The translations under genes and the position numbers were made by a program. Shown here piece after piece: positions 1-12,390 of a stretch of 64,000 nucleotides of DNA (position 1 is its first letter; each line of letters starts with the position of its first letter). Origin of the DNA: Lucifuga dentata (Eukaryota > Chordata > Actinopteri > Ophidiiformes > Bythitidae); assembly GCA_014773175.1 (NCBI GenBank), contig VXCM01000999.1, forward strand, positions 100,171 to 164,170, in the 5' to 3' direction. The notes below the pieces were generated by a model, which searched no databases, was not told where the DNA came from, and saw only the letters and a program-made list of their open reading frames with translations.

Positions 1-836
1 GACAGCAGAAGGAAAAACTTGGCTGGGTGCTGCACAACATGACTGTTCAAGCCTTGGGCATCCTGCTGTAGGACACTCTCATGCATTCAGTCCTTTATAT
101 AATCAGGCTGCGTGCTGACTGGAGTGCAGTAGAACACAGTGAAACACAGCAGCAGACAGGTGTCCTTGACAGCAAAACCCCAGGAGACTAGAGGGAGCCT
201 TTTTTTCTCCCACTGTGATACAACAAGAAACTAAAGTGGCAGACATGGTTTGTCCATGGCTGATATATGCACCAGAATGGAAATTAGGTCCTGTGTGGAA
301 AGATAAAGCCTATCCAATGTTTTTTGTTTTTTTTTGTGCAACTGTGGTAATTGTTAAAAAGTTTTTGGAACTGTTCCTGGTAAATTCTTTGGACATCAAT
401 CAAAACAGTGGTCCTAGATTGCAGCATGAGACACGTCCACCAACAGTCAATTTAGCGCTCTTGTGATCAAGGACAGCCTGCAACAAAATTTTGACAGTGA
501 GAAATTTAGTACCAAAATCTCACAATTTGACTGCTGCTACAAGCCATGTCTATAAACCAGTTCAGACAGATCAAAAGTTGATAAGTTTTTCAACCTGCAA
601 TGTTTTTCCTGTCTTGTTGTAGTGCTATGATTCACCAGGCATTCCCTACACAATCTGGTACATGTCAAACTTAATATCGTAAAGTCTGACTCAGATTACG
701 ACTAAGATTTTATTATACCAATCTCACAGCATGACACAATGAAGTTATAAGAGCTGTAAGATTGCAGTTATCACACAGTTTGCAGCCAGCTTCATATGGC
801 CCAGGGCAGAGGTTGTGATCTACAGTCTGTCAAAGT

Positions 837-877
837 AAAAAAAAAAAAAAAAAAAANAAAAAAAAAAAAAAAAAAAA
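837..877. repeat. poly-A with one N
   Basis: A-run of about 41 bases broken by N at 857. Length is not reliable. Confidence 0.95.
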
Positions 878-1235
878 TGTTGCCCTGAAGAGGCAAACAC
901 CTGTTGGCTCAGGTGCGAAAATGTTTTGACTAATTGCCTGAAATCTAGACATGAGGACATGCTGAGGTTAATGATCTGTGTCCCCAGAACAAGCTGGTGT
1001 CACAAAGGTCCCTGCCAGGTTACAAAGGGTTCAATGTGTTGAATAAAATGAGTCCTATATGGAGCATCAGGTTGTGATGTTTTGACTGACTCATTTTCTG
1101 TGGTAGCTGAGCTTTGTGATCTGAAATCACCAACCATTTCTCATATGGTAAAGGGGTTCTGTGTGTTTCCATTGGCACATGTGCGTAATCGTGTGTCTGC
1201 TTCCTGAAGAATACTAAGCTTTTCTCACATCAGAC

Positions 1236-1272
1236 AGCTTACTCTGGTGGAACAGAGTAAGCTGTTCCACCA
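1236..1272. repeat. two overlapping inverted repeats
   Basis: agcttactctg (1236-1246) pairs with cagagtaagct (1253-1263). tggtggaacag (1245-1255) pairs with ctgttccacca (1262-1272). Both stems are perfect 11-mers and overlap, so they cannot form together as simple nested hairpins. Confidence 0.9.
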
Positions 1273-2269
1273 GCACATTTTATCAGGTACAAAACTGAAA
1301 TCACCACCAGGGAAAACAGACCAGCCAGTAAAACGTGAAGCCATAGCTTCAAAAGGGAAACATGATAAGAAAAAAATGAAATCAGCCTAAAGATAATTTC
1401 TGCTAAAAGTGCATTAACGTTGTAACCGTTTGTGAAGCGGAAGGCCATCAGAGGATGTAGAAATAATATTTGCACAACATGTCTTGATGAATTGTCTATG
1501 TGGAATGGGGATTTGTAGAAAAGCTGATTTCCATTAGTGATTTTAGAATCAAGGGTTCTGAAGCCCCATTGTAGAAATGATCCAAACACCATAGCAACCA
1601 TTCTGGTCCCAACGTCTTCTTTAGTGTCTACTGGTAAGTTAAGTAAAGGCCAGCACACAATTCCAAAACCTTTCTTTGTTACTAAGCAACAAAAATTTTA
1701 GATGCTGTGAATGCTTCAATCAATCAGACATTTTCCAAATAAGTGGAATAACATTTCTTGTTGACTTACTTTGAACAAATGTAATATTTGAAAAGCCATA
1801 TTTAGAGAATAGCACAGTCTAATTTCAGTGTTTCCTGTTGCTACTGTTGCTGATAAAAATCCCATAATGTGTTTGTTGTATTCAGAAACCACACTTGTCT
1901 GTCATACATCTGCATTCACCTTTCCCCCTGTTGTTTTCTACTCGAAGAAGCTCACAGATGTGCTTCTGTATTGACCAACATAAATCATTAATGTGTGTTT
2001 GGGGACTAATAAGGCTAAGGTTTTTCTGGGACGATGAGCACTTGGCCTGTCACCTGTCTTCAGTGTAAATGACAGTACATTTTAAGAGCAGTATTAAGTA
2101 TGTGGTCTTTATTATTACTCTGGGTTATGGATATGTTTTATTATGTATTATATGATTATATTTGTTTTTGTGATTGTCAGCAGGACATTTAAAAAAGAAA
2201 CAATGATTTTAGAGACTTTTTAATATAGGTGGGAGATGGGTCAAAGGAGGGTGGATTAGATTTTGAGGA

Positions 2270-2795
2270 TACTGTATTTTTATTTATTTATTTATTTATT
2301 TATTTGATTGTCTTTGACATTGAAAGCCATGTGTCTACATTTTTACCAATTTTTCAAAAACTAAAACACCAGTCTTACTGGAAAAAAAAAATCAAGCATG
2401 TGCATTCTCTGATGACTGATCAACAGATCCAGATGTTGCTCCAGATCTGGTAAATTAAAATATACAGTGACATTTATGTCATCATTATACATACAAAAAA
2501 GGCTAGAAACATGCATCTACCACCAATGTGTAGCTAAGGATGCTGATGTAAAGGAAAGTTTCTAACATTCACTACACTGGCATTTGCTTCCTATGTTAGT
2601 AAATGATCTGTTACTTGTTTGGGAAATTTGGGAAAAAATAAACCATTATGAGATGTAATCTTTATTATACTCTATATTGCCTTTTAACCTCTATTACAGT
2701 GAGTATTTTCACAGCTTCGCTTATTTGTCTGGCTTTGTATTGATAAAAAGTGAAAGAAGAAGACTGCTGGGTCTTGACAGAGGTATAAGCTCTCT
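2270..2795. repeat. dispersed teleost repeat, fragment A
   Basis: Shares ordered segments with 29190-29985: 'cagatccagatgttgctcca' ... 'gtaaattaaaatat', and later 'gtctggctttgtattgataa' ... 'ctgctgggtcttgacagagg'. It belongs to a repeat I recognise from many fish genomes but cannot name. It contains a (TTTA)n tract at 2278-2304. Confidence 0.55.
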
Positions 2796-3928
2796 CAGTT
2801 CCCAATAATTGTGTTTTGTTCAGCACCTATGAAGATGTGGACTGTGTTTTTCAACTTTTAAATCTTAGTGTCTGACATCATCGCACACCAAGCCAAAACA
2901 ACCAAACATGTCAGAATGTAACAGCCCTGCATGGTTGTTGCCATGATGGGATAAAGCCACAGAGGGAGGACACCTTTATATCCAACCTTCCTCTCTCTGA
3001 GCTAGACTGTATGGATGTTGTGCCATGTAACCTGTCAGATGCATTAACCTTAGGGGATAATGCAGCTTTCTGCAGTTTTGCATCTATTAATATTGATATA
3101 CTGTGACCTTATAGCTATTTTGTTTGTCTCAAGTCATTTCATGAACTTCCTCTCTTTCAGGGAAGCACCATTTTGCAGAGCAAACATACCATTGTGCACC
3201 TTCATTAAAGTACTAAATAACTGATCATTCCCTGATCTAGCCCCTCCTATGTTTTGCTGACTTGACATGGTGTAAAGGGCAGTTAAATATATTTTAATAG
3301 GCCTCTATGTCTGACAGAGAAAATGACTTTTTCAATGAAGTCTTCTCCTGTTCTCTGAGCATGAGTTATTCATATGGCACGGAAGCCAGTGGATTATATC
3401 AAATGGACTCTGTGTGACCTCTAAGTAAATAAGAAGATATTGGATTTCATACAACCTGGCCCCACTCAGTGCCAGGATGTTCAATGTATTCCTACAGGAA
3501 AGAAAACCATCACCTGGTGCAGATAGTTTGAATTCATATTTTTATAATACTTTAGTCTTTTCATCTAGTCCTCAGAATGAAACATCACTAGGGTAGTGAC
3601 ACAGTATTGGATATTATGCAATCCACTACAACTATATCACTAATTACAGTCTCACTATCAACAAATACTAAATACTATAAGCTTCACGTTGTTGGTATTA
3701 TTTGTATTATTATTTGCAGGACAAAACTGAAAATATTGCACAATTATTTTAAACAACCTCTGTACATATATTTCTTAAAGCTACACCGTCTAACTTTGAA
3801 AAATATATAAATTAAATAGAAAGAACAAATAAAATCTAAAACAATAACTTGAACCAAATTAATCTGAATTTGAAGCACTCATCAAAAAGAAATATAATTC
3901 TGGAAAGTATTACTGTGGTGAGAAGGTA

Positions 3929-3975
3929 TGGCCACTTTGACCAAACAGTCAGCAGCTGTTTGATTGAAGTGGTCA
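3929..3975. repeat. imperfect inverted repeat, 20-bp arms
   Basis: TGGCCACTTTGACCAAACAG and its imperfect inverse CTGTTTGATTGAAGTGGTCA (16 of 20 pairs) are separated by a 7-base loop. It could be the end of an unrecognised element. Confidence 0.75.
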
Positions 3976-4059
3976 AGGAGAAACCTTGAGAATAAATGCT
4001 GCAAAGTTAAGTTCCAGTTCCACTACATTTACACAGCAGGCTGTCGCAGGTGAATAAAG

Positions 4060-5078
4060 TCATAAAGTTTTCTGAAGGACTTTAGATGTGAAGGGTGGAA
4101 GAGTAGAGTCTTCAGGCCTTGCTGAAAGATTAGAGGGTTTTGGCAGATTGAATGGAGTTGGGTAGCCCACTGAGTACCACAGAAGAAACTTGAGACTTAG
4201 AACAATGCCGTGGTGACAGCACGAGATGTCAGTCATTAGAAGAGCATAGACCTGAACGAGGTGAGTGCTGTTCTAGTTGCTTTTTAGGCAAGCATCAAGG
4301 ACTTGAACTTGACATGAGCAGTGACGGGCGCCAGTGGAGAGAGAAGAGAAGCGGTGTGACATGTGGCTCAATACCAAATGTGCTGCTGCAGTCTGTATTA
4401 TTTGAAAAGGTTTTCAGTGTACCAGCAGCTCTGCTAGCAAGGCATTGCAGTACTCAAGGTGTGAGATTACATGTGCCTGGACTAGGAGTTGGGCCACATA
4501 CTCACATAGGGCTTAATTTTCAGATGTTACACAGAGCAAATCCAAATGATCAAGAGACAAATAATATGTGATAAGTAAAAGGTTAAGTAGCTGTCAATTG
4601 TGATACCCAGGTTATCGTATGCTGAGAGAAGCAATGAGGAACTAAGCTGAACACTGATGAAATGTATTGTAGGACTGGCTGGAATGAAAGGAGCGCAGAG
4701 TTTAAGAGCTTAAGTTGAAGGTGACATTCCCTTATCCATGTCCAGATGTCAGTGAGGCATGCTGAGATCATGAAATCATCTAGCAGGATTGATAAGTAGA
4801 GCTGGGTATCATCAGTATAGCAATGATATGAAAGCCATATGAGTGAATGTTTGCACTTAGTTCAGTGGCGTATATTGAGAAGAGATTGGATCCAAGCACT
4901 GGTCCTTGTTGTACCACAGTAGACGAGCAGCACAACTTAGACGCGTCCCTCCTCCAAAAGATCACTCTGGGAGGAAGAACTCAAACTGTTCCCCACTGTT
5001 CCAGTGGGGAACAGTTCCCAAAAGGCCCAGTTCAGAGAAGGCAGACTGGAGGATTTGGTGGTTTATCGTTTTAAAGAC
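4060..5078 (-). pseudogene. decayed L2-like LINE, reverse transcriptase 3' part
   Basis: On the minus strand, frames resemble the reverse transcriptase of fish L2/CR1-type LINEs in order. They are QGPVLGSNLFSIY (near 4895-4913), a catalytic-box region near 4803-4826 reading YTDDTQLY in a shifted frame, ISACLTDIWTWI and HLQLKLLNSALLSF (4583-4771), then decayed sequence equivalent to 'LHWLPV..KFKTLMLAY' near 4300-4350. Several frameshifts and stops break it, so it is dead. The family is assigned by recall of L2 proteins, not by a search. Confidence 0.8.
4984..5016. repeat. perfect 15-bp hairpin, 3-base loop
   Basis: aactgttccccactg (4984-4998), loop ttc, cagtggggaacagtt (5002-5016). It falls inside the decayed L2-like reverse transcriptase. 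Confidence 0.92.
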
Positions 5079-7353
5079 ATATTGAAATCTTTTTTTTTTT
5101 CCTTTTTGACTTTTCAAAGGTTAACCATTCCTTCCCCACACTGCATCACGCAACTTTGTGTCTTGATTTATTCATATTCACTGAACTCCAGACTGAATCA
5201 TTTAATCAGTGTTCAAGGTTAAGAGTTTGTCTAGCCATTGCCTTGGTTTCAATTTTCGCACCCATTTGTTCCTTTTTTTCTCCTGTCTCTCCATCTCAGG
5301 AGGCTCCACTATCAGCCCTAGGGGGCCTTGCTCTAAGAGCAGGCATAACTGAAGTACTGTGTCTGCATCATCGATCTCAGCAAACGTTCTTCCCTTCTCT
5401 GCTCCTCACAGTCCTCTGTGACCAAGCAACCTTGTTAGAATGATAAAAATAGTAACAATGGCAATGATTTGAGAGAAGCAAAAGACTGTGGGTATAAAAA
5501 AAAGCAGAAGCAGGTAATGAGGAAAAGAGGGAGCCAGGGAAATACAGTATGTGCCAGCCAAAAGAGCCCTCACAGCGACCCAACTTTCAGGTGAGAGAGA
5601 TTATGATGTGCCCCTGCTGATTTGTCTGATTAGCTATGACCTCTGCTACTGAGTCTGCAACACCACAAATGGTAGCCTCCACCTCCTGTAGAGCTACAGA
5701 GCATATTATTACAATGTTTTTGCATTTTCTTTAACATGCAAGAATATGCATGTTAAATTCTGAACAATTTCATATTGTTCTAGATTTTTTTTTTTAAGGC
5801 AAACATTTCAATAGAGAAATGAACTGAAATGAAATCAAAATCTGTTGTAAGAAACCACCAATTCTCAAAGTTTCTAATCTAAAGTTGGAGCAAACTCATC
5901 ATGTTAACTTTAATGTCATATCTGATATTTTTGGTAGTGGTGACACTGCGGAGAGCTTGCTCATCTCAGGCCTGCTGAATTCAGCATTAAAACAGTAATA
6001 GTTTCCACCCAACTTGTCCTCAATCAATACGATGCCAGAGTAAGTGTTTGCTCTCAAATGAATTGGGAATTCATATTGTTTTGTTCCTCCTCCCCCTCAC
6101 AACTATCCACTGCTGTGTGCTCTTGCCATTGGTACTGGTGGTTAACTTTTCCTGCCCATAATGGAACAGAGTGGACTGTTTATTGATTTGTTTGTCTAGA
6201 TACACTCTGGTGCACACTCTCAGTAGAGCAACATTGTTAAATTTCTTTGCACTGTGCAGCAGCCTGCAGTATCAGCAGTTCAAATTAGGGAGTGACAAGG
6301 GGTGGACATGGTGAGGTAAAATAGGCCAGATGTCAACTAATGACAAACAATGTACATTTTCAGCCAGTTTGTTTTCTTTGTGTATATGATGAGGTCAGTG
6401 ATGAATCTAATCTATGAAGTGCCTCTCACCATAACAACAAGCAATAACTCTTTGGCAGGGAGTGTTGTAAGCATAAGGTTGGTCTTCCTCAGTGAGCAGT
6501 GTGATGAATGAGACCTATTATATTTGATGCTTGTGATTTCTGTTCCATGTGAACTGCTAATATTGGACTGACTACTAAATGTGTGTTTTCTTTTTAACTT
6601 CTCACTCTTTCCATCTCTCTCACTCCCTTCTTCTTTCTTACACCCCTGAAGAGACTGCTATGGTCTCATCTCATGTCCAGGTGACTTGGCTTCAGCAATA
6701 GAGGAAAAGGTTTATTATGTGGCCACAATAGTACAGATGCATGTGTTCTAAAGATGGCTATACTGAGATCTGTGTGTGTGCGTGCATGTGTGTGTGTGTT
6801 GGGTGGGAGATGGAGCAGTTTAACTCTGCAGATATACAGCACTTTGAGGCCAGTACAGCAATATACAGTAACATGGACTGACCAGCTGCTTGATGTACAC
6901 CGCTGTTTATCTGAGAGCTATCCCAGACTCCCTTCAGAGCTAACGTTGGCTCTCTGCCTGTATGACGCTTGTTCTTTCTTTCTCCCTATTACTTGCTCTC
7001 TTGTTTTTGCAAAATTTTGGATCTTGCCAAGAAAAAGACGGATGATCGGTCCATGAAACTGGAAGGTTGGCCTTAGGTATATGATTAAAAAATGGTTATG
7101 TTTAGTCATACATTTTGAGGTGGTTAGGTGTAGATTTAAAGCTGAAAATTGATAGTTGGCGTTAGGTAAATATTTGTTGTGAATAAATTTTGGATAATAA
7201 TCTGGGTTGATAATTTTTTTTCTCTGCCCAGAAAGTGGGAAAATAAGAACACCTTTCTATTGTAAATTAATTAAGTTTACCATTCATTTTATCTCACTCA
7301 TAAGTAAATATTTCACTCACTTCCTGCTGAATGTCTGACTTGTGCTGAGCTAC
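5079..7353. other. no gene recognised
   Basis: Between the L2-like LINE and the hAT-like MITE I see no exon-like block, RNA gene or repeat beyond short T- and TG-rich runs. Confidence 0.6.
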
Positions 7354-7593
7354 CAGTGGTTCTCAATCCTTGTCCTCGAGTACCACAGCGTTGCAGATCT
7401 TCAGTCTCCCTCTGTTGAGTTCACACCTGATAAGCTAAATCATGACTAACCCCCTCAAGATCTGAGTTTGATATCTTGATTATTAATTAGCATGTAGGAG
7501 AACACACTCGTTAATAAAGGTGTGGGAGAGAGCACAAAGAGATCAAAACTGTGTACCGCTGTGGTACTTGAAGACCAGGATTGAGAACAACTG
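7354..7593. mobile_element. hAT-like MITE, 240 bp
   Basis: The left end is CAGTGGTTCTCAATCCTTG. The reverse complement of the right end is CAGTTGTTCTCAATCCTGG. The inverted repeats continue about 45 bp ('tcctcgagtaccacagcg' against 'tcttcaagtaccacagcg'). CAGTGGTTCTCAA is a classic hAT (Charlie-type) terminus. A clear 8-bp target duplication is not visible. Confidence 0.8.
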
Positions 7594-8700
7594 CATTAGA
7601 CACTTGTCTATAATTCAGGCGACTGTCTCCGAAAGCCTTACTTATCTAATTGAATGTTATGTGCACAATGATAGTTGTCCTGGCATGTAGGTGGAAATAT
7701 CCTGATCCATGTGGGTGGAAGTATCCTTTTACTCACACAGAGCCAAGGCCTCTGGACACGGCTGCTCCTGTTGTCTGCCCACATTAGCAATGTAAGCACA
7801 ACAAACCACACTCACAATAGCAAAAGCATACACATATGTGCTTGCATGCGTGTGTATGCATACACAGGCAGACAGGTGTGGACTGGAGGGACTAGTGCCA
7901 GGCTGCAGTGGGACTGTAGAATGCCAGCTTGGTGAAGGAGAAAATATAGAAGATAAGATTATTGTTGACTTTTTGACTGCATGAGCCAAAGCTGTATTTT
8001 AAGCAGGAATATGCTTATTTGGTGAGTCAGTCCAGCTGAGCATCTCTCACCTTGGTGATGATTCTCTCCATAATCATGACAAACAATGAGCTATTTCTGG
8101 TCAGTGCTCTCATTGTGAAGTAGAAAATAAGCAAATGATTTTATTGTCAAATATTTGTAAACATAAACAGCAGCTGTGTTTTTGGAAGGATTCTACTTGC
8201 CTTGTGAATGAGATGCAGTCATTAAAATTTTTACACTGCACACAATCTACACTAAGAATAGTGGTAGAATAAGCTCAGATTCATGTACCATCAGTCAGCA
8301 ATGCAGTCAGCAGTCAGCAGTGCAGCACTACAACAAACAGCAGCATTCAGGAAAAATAAGTTAAAAGCATCCTGCTGTCACCCACAATATTCAAGTATAA
8401 TCAACACATCATGGAATATTAAGGACAGCTGTAACAGCTGAGCAGAAAAATCTTTTATGTTCTGAAAAGTTATTCTGATGCACTTAGCAGCTCTGTGAAC
8501 ACTGCAGGCTTCTGAAGATTGCATGAGGAAAATAAATTTTAAATGTTGCTGACTAGACTGCTGACATGTCATCTTCAAATAGTGGAATGCTTTAGGGTTT
8601 TGCTTGTGCAATAAATCCTAGAGTTATTATTTAATCTTTTCTCATTTGCTGTAAAAGTAGCAGCACAACATTGTCATATAGGGTTGTCATTTAATTCACT

Positions 8701-8701
8701 G

Positions 8702-8740
<39 letters not shown>

Positions 8741-8741
8741 C

Positions 8742-8796
<55 letters not shown>
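8701..8796. repeat. compound (GT)n-(GA)n microsatellite
   Basis: (GT)n from 8701 to about 8739, short interruption, then (GA)n to 8796. The GA part is a long homopurine mirror tract. Confidence 0.97.
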
Positions 8797-8798
<2 letters not shown>

Positions 8799-9115
8799 AG
8801 TGTTAAATGCTGTTTAAAGATACTGTATCAGTTACACAATTTCATTAGACCTTTACCACTGGGAGCCACATGTTAGAAGTGACATTTGTTCGAATAAAAT
8901 ACAGCTATAAACTAATAAAGTGCTACTATCTGATTTAAAGGAGTAACATACCACATCCTTCTCCATCTTCTTTGCCTTCATTTAAATAAACTATAACCAC
9001 TGCCAACTCCTGTCTTGCACCGTTTGCAAGCCTCTTTTACTGCCACTTCTGGTAACAGTTTATTTATGACCATTCTGCACCCCCACCCTCTCCCTGACCC
9101 TCACCATCATGGAAT

Positions 9116-9223
9116 AGCATAAAAAGAACTCCAGCTCTTAAGGACAGGACTGCATGCAGTGTTCTAGGACAAGTTAAACCCCATGGTCTTGTGTTGTTTC
9201 ATCTTACGTCTTTTGAAGTACAC
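9116..9223 (+). repeat. short repeat shared with 44953-45066
   Basis: 'aaaaagaactccag', then 'gactgcatgcagtgttct', then 'tcttacgtcttttgaagtac' align in order with 'aaaaagaactccag', 'tactgcgtgcatagttcc' and 'tcttacatctgctgaagtac' at 44953-45066. The Harbinger-type MITE at 9227 sits directly at its 3' edge. The family is unknown. Confidence 0.5.
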
Positions 9224-9226
9224 TAA

Positions 9227-9780
9227 TGCTGCATTCCAGTTACAGTGGGATGTTGGAATTTCCCAGTTGAAAATTCTGACTTCCGACCTCAAACCCTTCC
9301 AGCCAAATGTAAACAAAAAAGTATGGATTAATGCCAATAAATACTGTAAGATTAAATAAATTTAGTAATAAATGCAATTAACTGGTTGGTTGGTTGTTAC
9401 AATTATATTAATCACAGTATGAAACATTTGTGCAGAGAAGTAATGTTCTGAAATTATTTACACTTACGTATCAGTGGCAAATAGTTATTATACACTGTAG
9501 GTAGTTAACTTGGCAATATATGGCAATATATTTTCTCCTTTTTATTTCAGTGTCATGCAAGAAAAAAATACTTTATTTGCCTGTTAGCTGATCATTTACA
9601 TTCACAAAGCTCGCTTCCACAGGCACTGCCACGTTGAGTGATGTCATAATTGTGAAGTCAGGGTAGATAATTTTGGTCTGAGTTTCCCAGTCGGAGCTCC
9701 AACTTCAAGCACCGTTCCAATGCATTTTTCCAAGTAGGAGGTCAGAAATTTCTGAATTCCGAGCTAACCGGAACACAGCA
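9227..9780. mobile_element. Harbinger-type MITE, copy 1 (554 bp)
   Basis: The left end is TGCTGCATTCCAGTTA. The right end reverse-complemented is TGCTGTGTTCCGGTTAGC. It is flanked by TAA at 9224-9226 and 9781-9783, the 3-bp TWA duplication typical of PIF/Harbinger. Body and termini match the copy at 62320-62992. No transposase is encoded. Confidence 0.8.
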
Positions 9781-10013
9781 TAAGGCTTTGAGCATGTGTT
9801 TACTAAATTGTTGTTGCTGACTTTGAAACAAAGTGCAATTGCCCCACCCCCACCCTATATTTTTGAGACCCAATGGAGTGTTAAAGTGAATGAAAGGAAA
9901 TGTTGTGTGAAACCAGAGCAACAGCATGGGCTAGGCTAATGGAAGCCACAAATGGCTGGACAAGAACCAATGCGTCCAGGAGGACCTCGTTTTAAAAGTC
10001 ACACTGCACTGAT

Positions 10014-10037
10014 GGGGGGGGGGGANGGGGGGGGGGG
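10014..10037. repeat. poly-G with one N
   Basis: G-run interrupted by 'an' at 10025-10026. Confidence 0.93.
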
Positions 10038-10223
10038 AATGATGGAGTGAAGACTGAGACAGAAAACACAGACAAATGGAGGATATTTCACAAGATGATA
10101 AGCACTGCTTATCTGACCTGTGAGCTGGGGTGAAGTGGTTTGAGATTAGAAACCTTTACACGAGAATGTCCTGTTACAAAGGGGCATGACTTCAATGTGG
10201 ATCCTCTGAATAATACTAGAAGA

Positions 10224-10228
10224 TGTGT

Positions 10229-10265
<37 letters not shown>
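10224..10265. repeat. (GT)n microsatellite
   Basis: About 40 bp of GT with one GTAT interruption. Confidence 0.95.
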
Positions 10266-10653
10266 GGGGGGCATGTCACTATTAATTTCTTTCACTTTAG
10301 GCACCATTTCAAGTTACAGACAGGCTGCATTCTCTTACACGCTGCAAACCCCTGAGTAAGCGGAGACAGCTTCAGTCGTATTCCTCAGAGGGGAGAGATC
10401 AGGGACGAAAGACGGAGAGACAAAGACAGAGAAAGAGAGGAAGTAGTGAGGGAAACATGGTACATTAAACAAAAAACAAAAAGAGAAGAAAAGATGGAGA
10501 GAAAACAGAAACAGTAAATGAAGAAAATATTGCATGAAGGAGGAGCATCTCTGCAGAGGGAATGTCTGAAACCACCAAGGGAGCAAATGGAGAGAATGGC
10601 CTGTATTGTTTTCCCTTGCCTTTGATTTTCTGCCCTCAGCAATAACACCCCAC

Positions 10654-10657
10654 TACA

Positions 10658-10718
<61 letters not shown>

Positions 10719-10719
10719 N

Positions 10720-10777
<58 letters not shown>
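10654..10777. repeat. (CA)n-(GA)n compound, doubled across one N
   Basis: CA then GA, N at 10719, then CA then GA again. The roughly 58 bases on each side of the N can be superimposed, so the doubling is probably an unmerged contig overlap. Confidence 0.92.
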
Positions 10778-10781
<4 letters not shown>

Positions 10782-11851
10782 ATAGCAAGAACAATAACAG
10801 AAACACTCAGGATTTGTTCTTCCTGTTGTAACCAAAGATATTTCCATCTGGTTCTGACTGTCTGGCTGTCTAGAACTGAAATGGGTGTCTTAGCCTTTCT
10901 TGCATTGTTCAAATTACAAAGGGATTAAATAAATACCAAAGCAGTGTTTAACTTTCACAAGATGGTAGCCAAGATAAATCATCCGTAAAATCTAAAATGA
11001 AAAAAAAGAAAGAAAGCATTTTAGTCACTTAGACTAACATTTCAGCACAGCAAATCACAGCAGCATGTCACAAAAGAAGGAAAAAGCACATCTACTGATT
11101 GTGCACTTTGCATTCTGAGTGTGCATAGGCAGCTTATCTTTTCTTTCCCCACTAATGAAGTGTCAGTTTGGTACCAGTTTTTCAGTAATTATAAACATCA
11201 ACAATTAAAATGAGATTTTAATGTTGGTTGGGATCAAAGAAGAAGGGACCCCCCCAAGATATTTGCATAAATATTCAGACTACATGCAGAATGAAAGCAG
11301 CAGTTTACCAGAGTGAAATGTGGTACCACGGGTAAGTGGGTAATGTAAGCAGTCACATATAAATCCATCCAAATTACACTTGTCCTGAATTAACTTTTTC
11401 TAACATCTCAACTCAGCCCAAATGCTGACCAACTGTACCTCACACCACTCTCACCAGCTCAGCTCCACTCAATTAATTGAACAGGTATTCTCTTGTCAAG
11501 GTGGGACTGAGGGTCAACTAATAATGTCCATCACCATTTCTCAGCACCAGTGAAACTAGAGGGATGCCGGGCACGAGGACTGGAAGCAGTGGCCCTGAAT
11601 GCCAATTGGAGTCTCTGGAGACACCAGAGTCTCACAATCCTTCTTGCTCTCTCTCTCCTTCTCATCTCTCCTTTTTCTCTTGTCAGACGGAAGTGAATGC
11701 TCAGGGCTACACGTGTTAAGCAGATGTGTGGGAATTGGAGAGAACATCAAGGTTAAGAGGAAAGGTGCATAGAAAACCCCAGGCAACTGTGTTCCTGCGT
11801 AAATATTTGTGTGCAAGTGTCTCAAGGGAGAAGGTATTTATTTGCCTATAC

Positions 11852-11852
<1 letters not shown>

Positions 11853-11891
<39 letters not shown>
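11853..11891. repeat. (GT)n microsatellite
   Basis: Uninterrupted GT array. Confidence 0.95.
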
Positions 11892-11892
<1 letters not shown>

Positions 11893-12390
11893 AATGAAAA
11901 AGGTGGGTATTATTATTTACACCTGGACTTTTTCTCCATTTGATGTACTGTATGTGTATACATATGCAGATTTGAATTTATTAATATTAGAGGACGTTTA
12001 GTTGGAGCACAGTACCATTCATACATTATCTATCAGAGAGTCCATGGAAGCAGTGTGAAGTATTCTTGGCAGCCAGAATTAGTTTATGTTTCATGAGGAT
12101 GATGATACAACAGCTGTGTCCAGAGGCACAGTTTTAAGCAGCTTCCAAACTTTCCTGCTGTGATAAAAAAAAATCCTTTGATGTCTCCAAGGGTTGGGGT
12201 GGTGACACAGCACAAGGCTGCCCTATGTTCAGTTTTTGAATAGGACTGACCTTTAATCCTCTCTATTTCCTTTTTAAACAAATGTGCTGTCTCAATTTTG
12301 AAAGACTTTCAATATCTAAAATTCTTTATGCAAGATTCTTTGGATATAAATTCTGTCATAGTTGTGGTGGTATGTAGTTACCACGATAAC

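Larger units (their letters stand above)
1..2269. other. no gene recognised
   Basis: AT-rich DNA with the poly-A/N tract and the overlapping inverted repeats listed separately. A 139-codon minus-strand frame (1239-1658) has no recognisable similarity and is of a length expected by chance. Confidence 0.6.

Noticed and set aside
1239..1658. 139-codon minus-strand open frame
   Set aside because: No recognisable family motif or splice context. Frames of this length are expected a few times by chance in 64 kb over six frames.
10385..10912. 175-codon minus-strand frame rich in Ser/Leu
   Set aside because: Translation of doubled (CT)n/(GT)n arrays across an assembly N.
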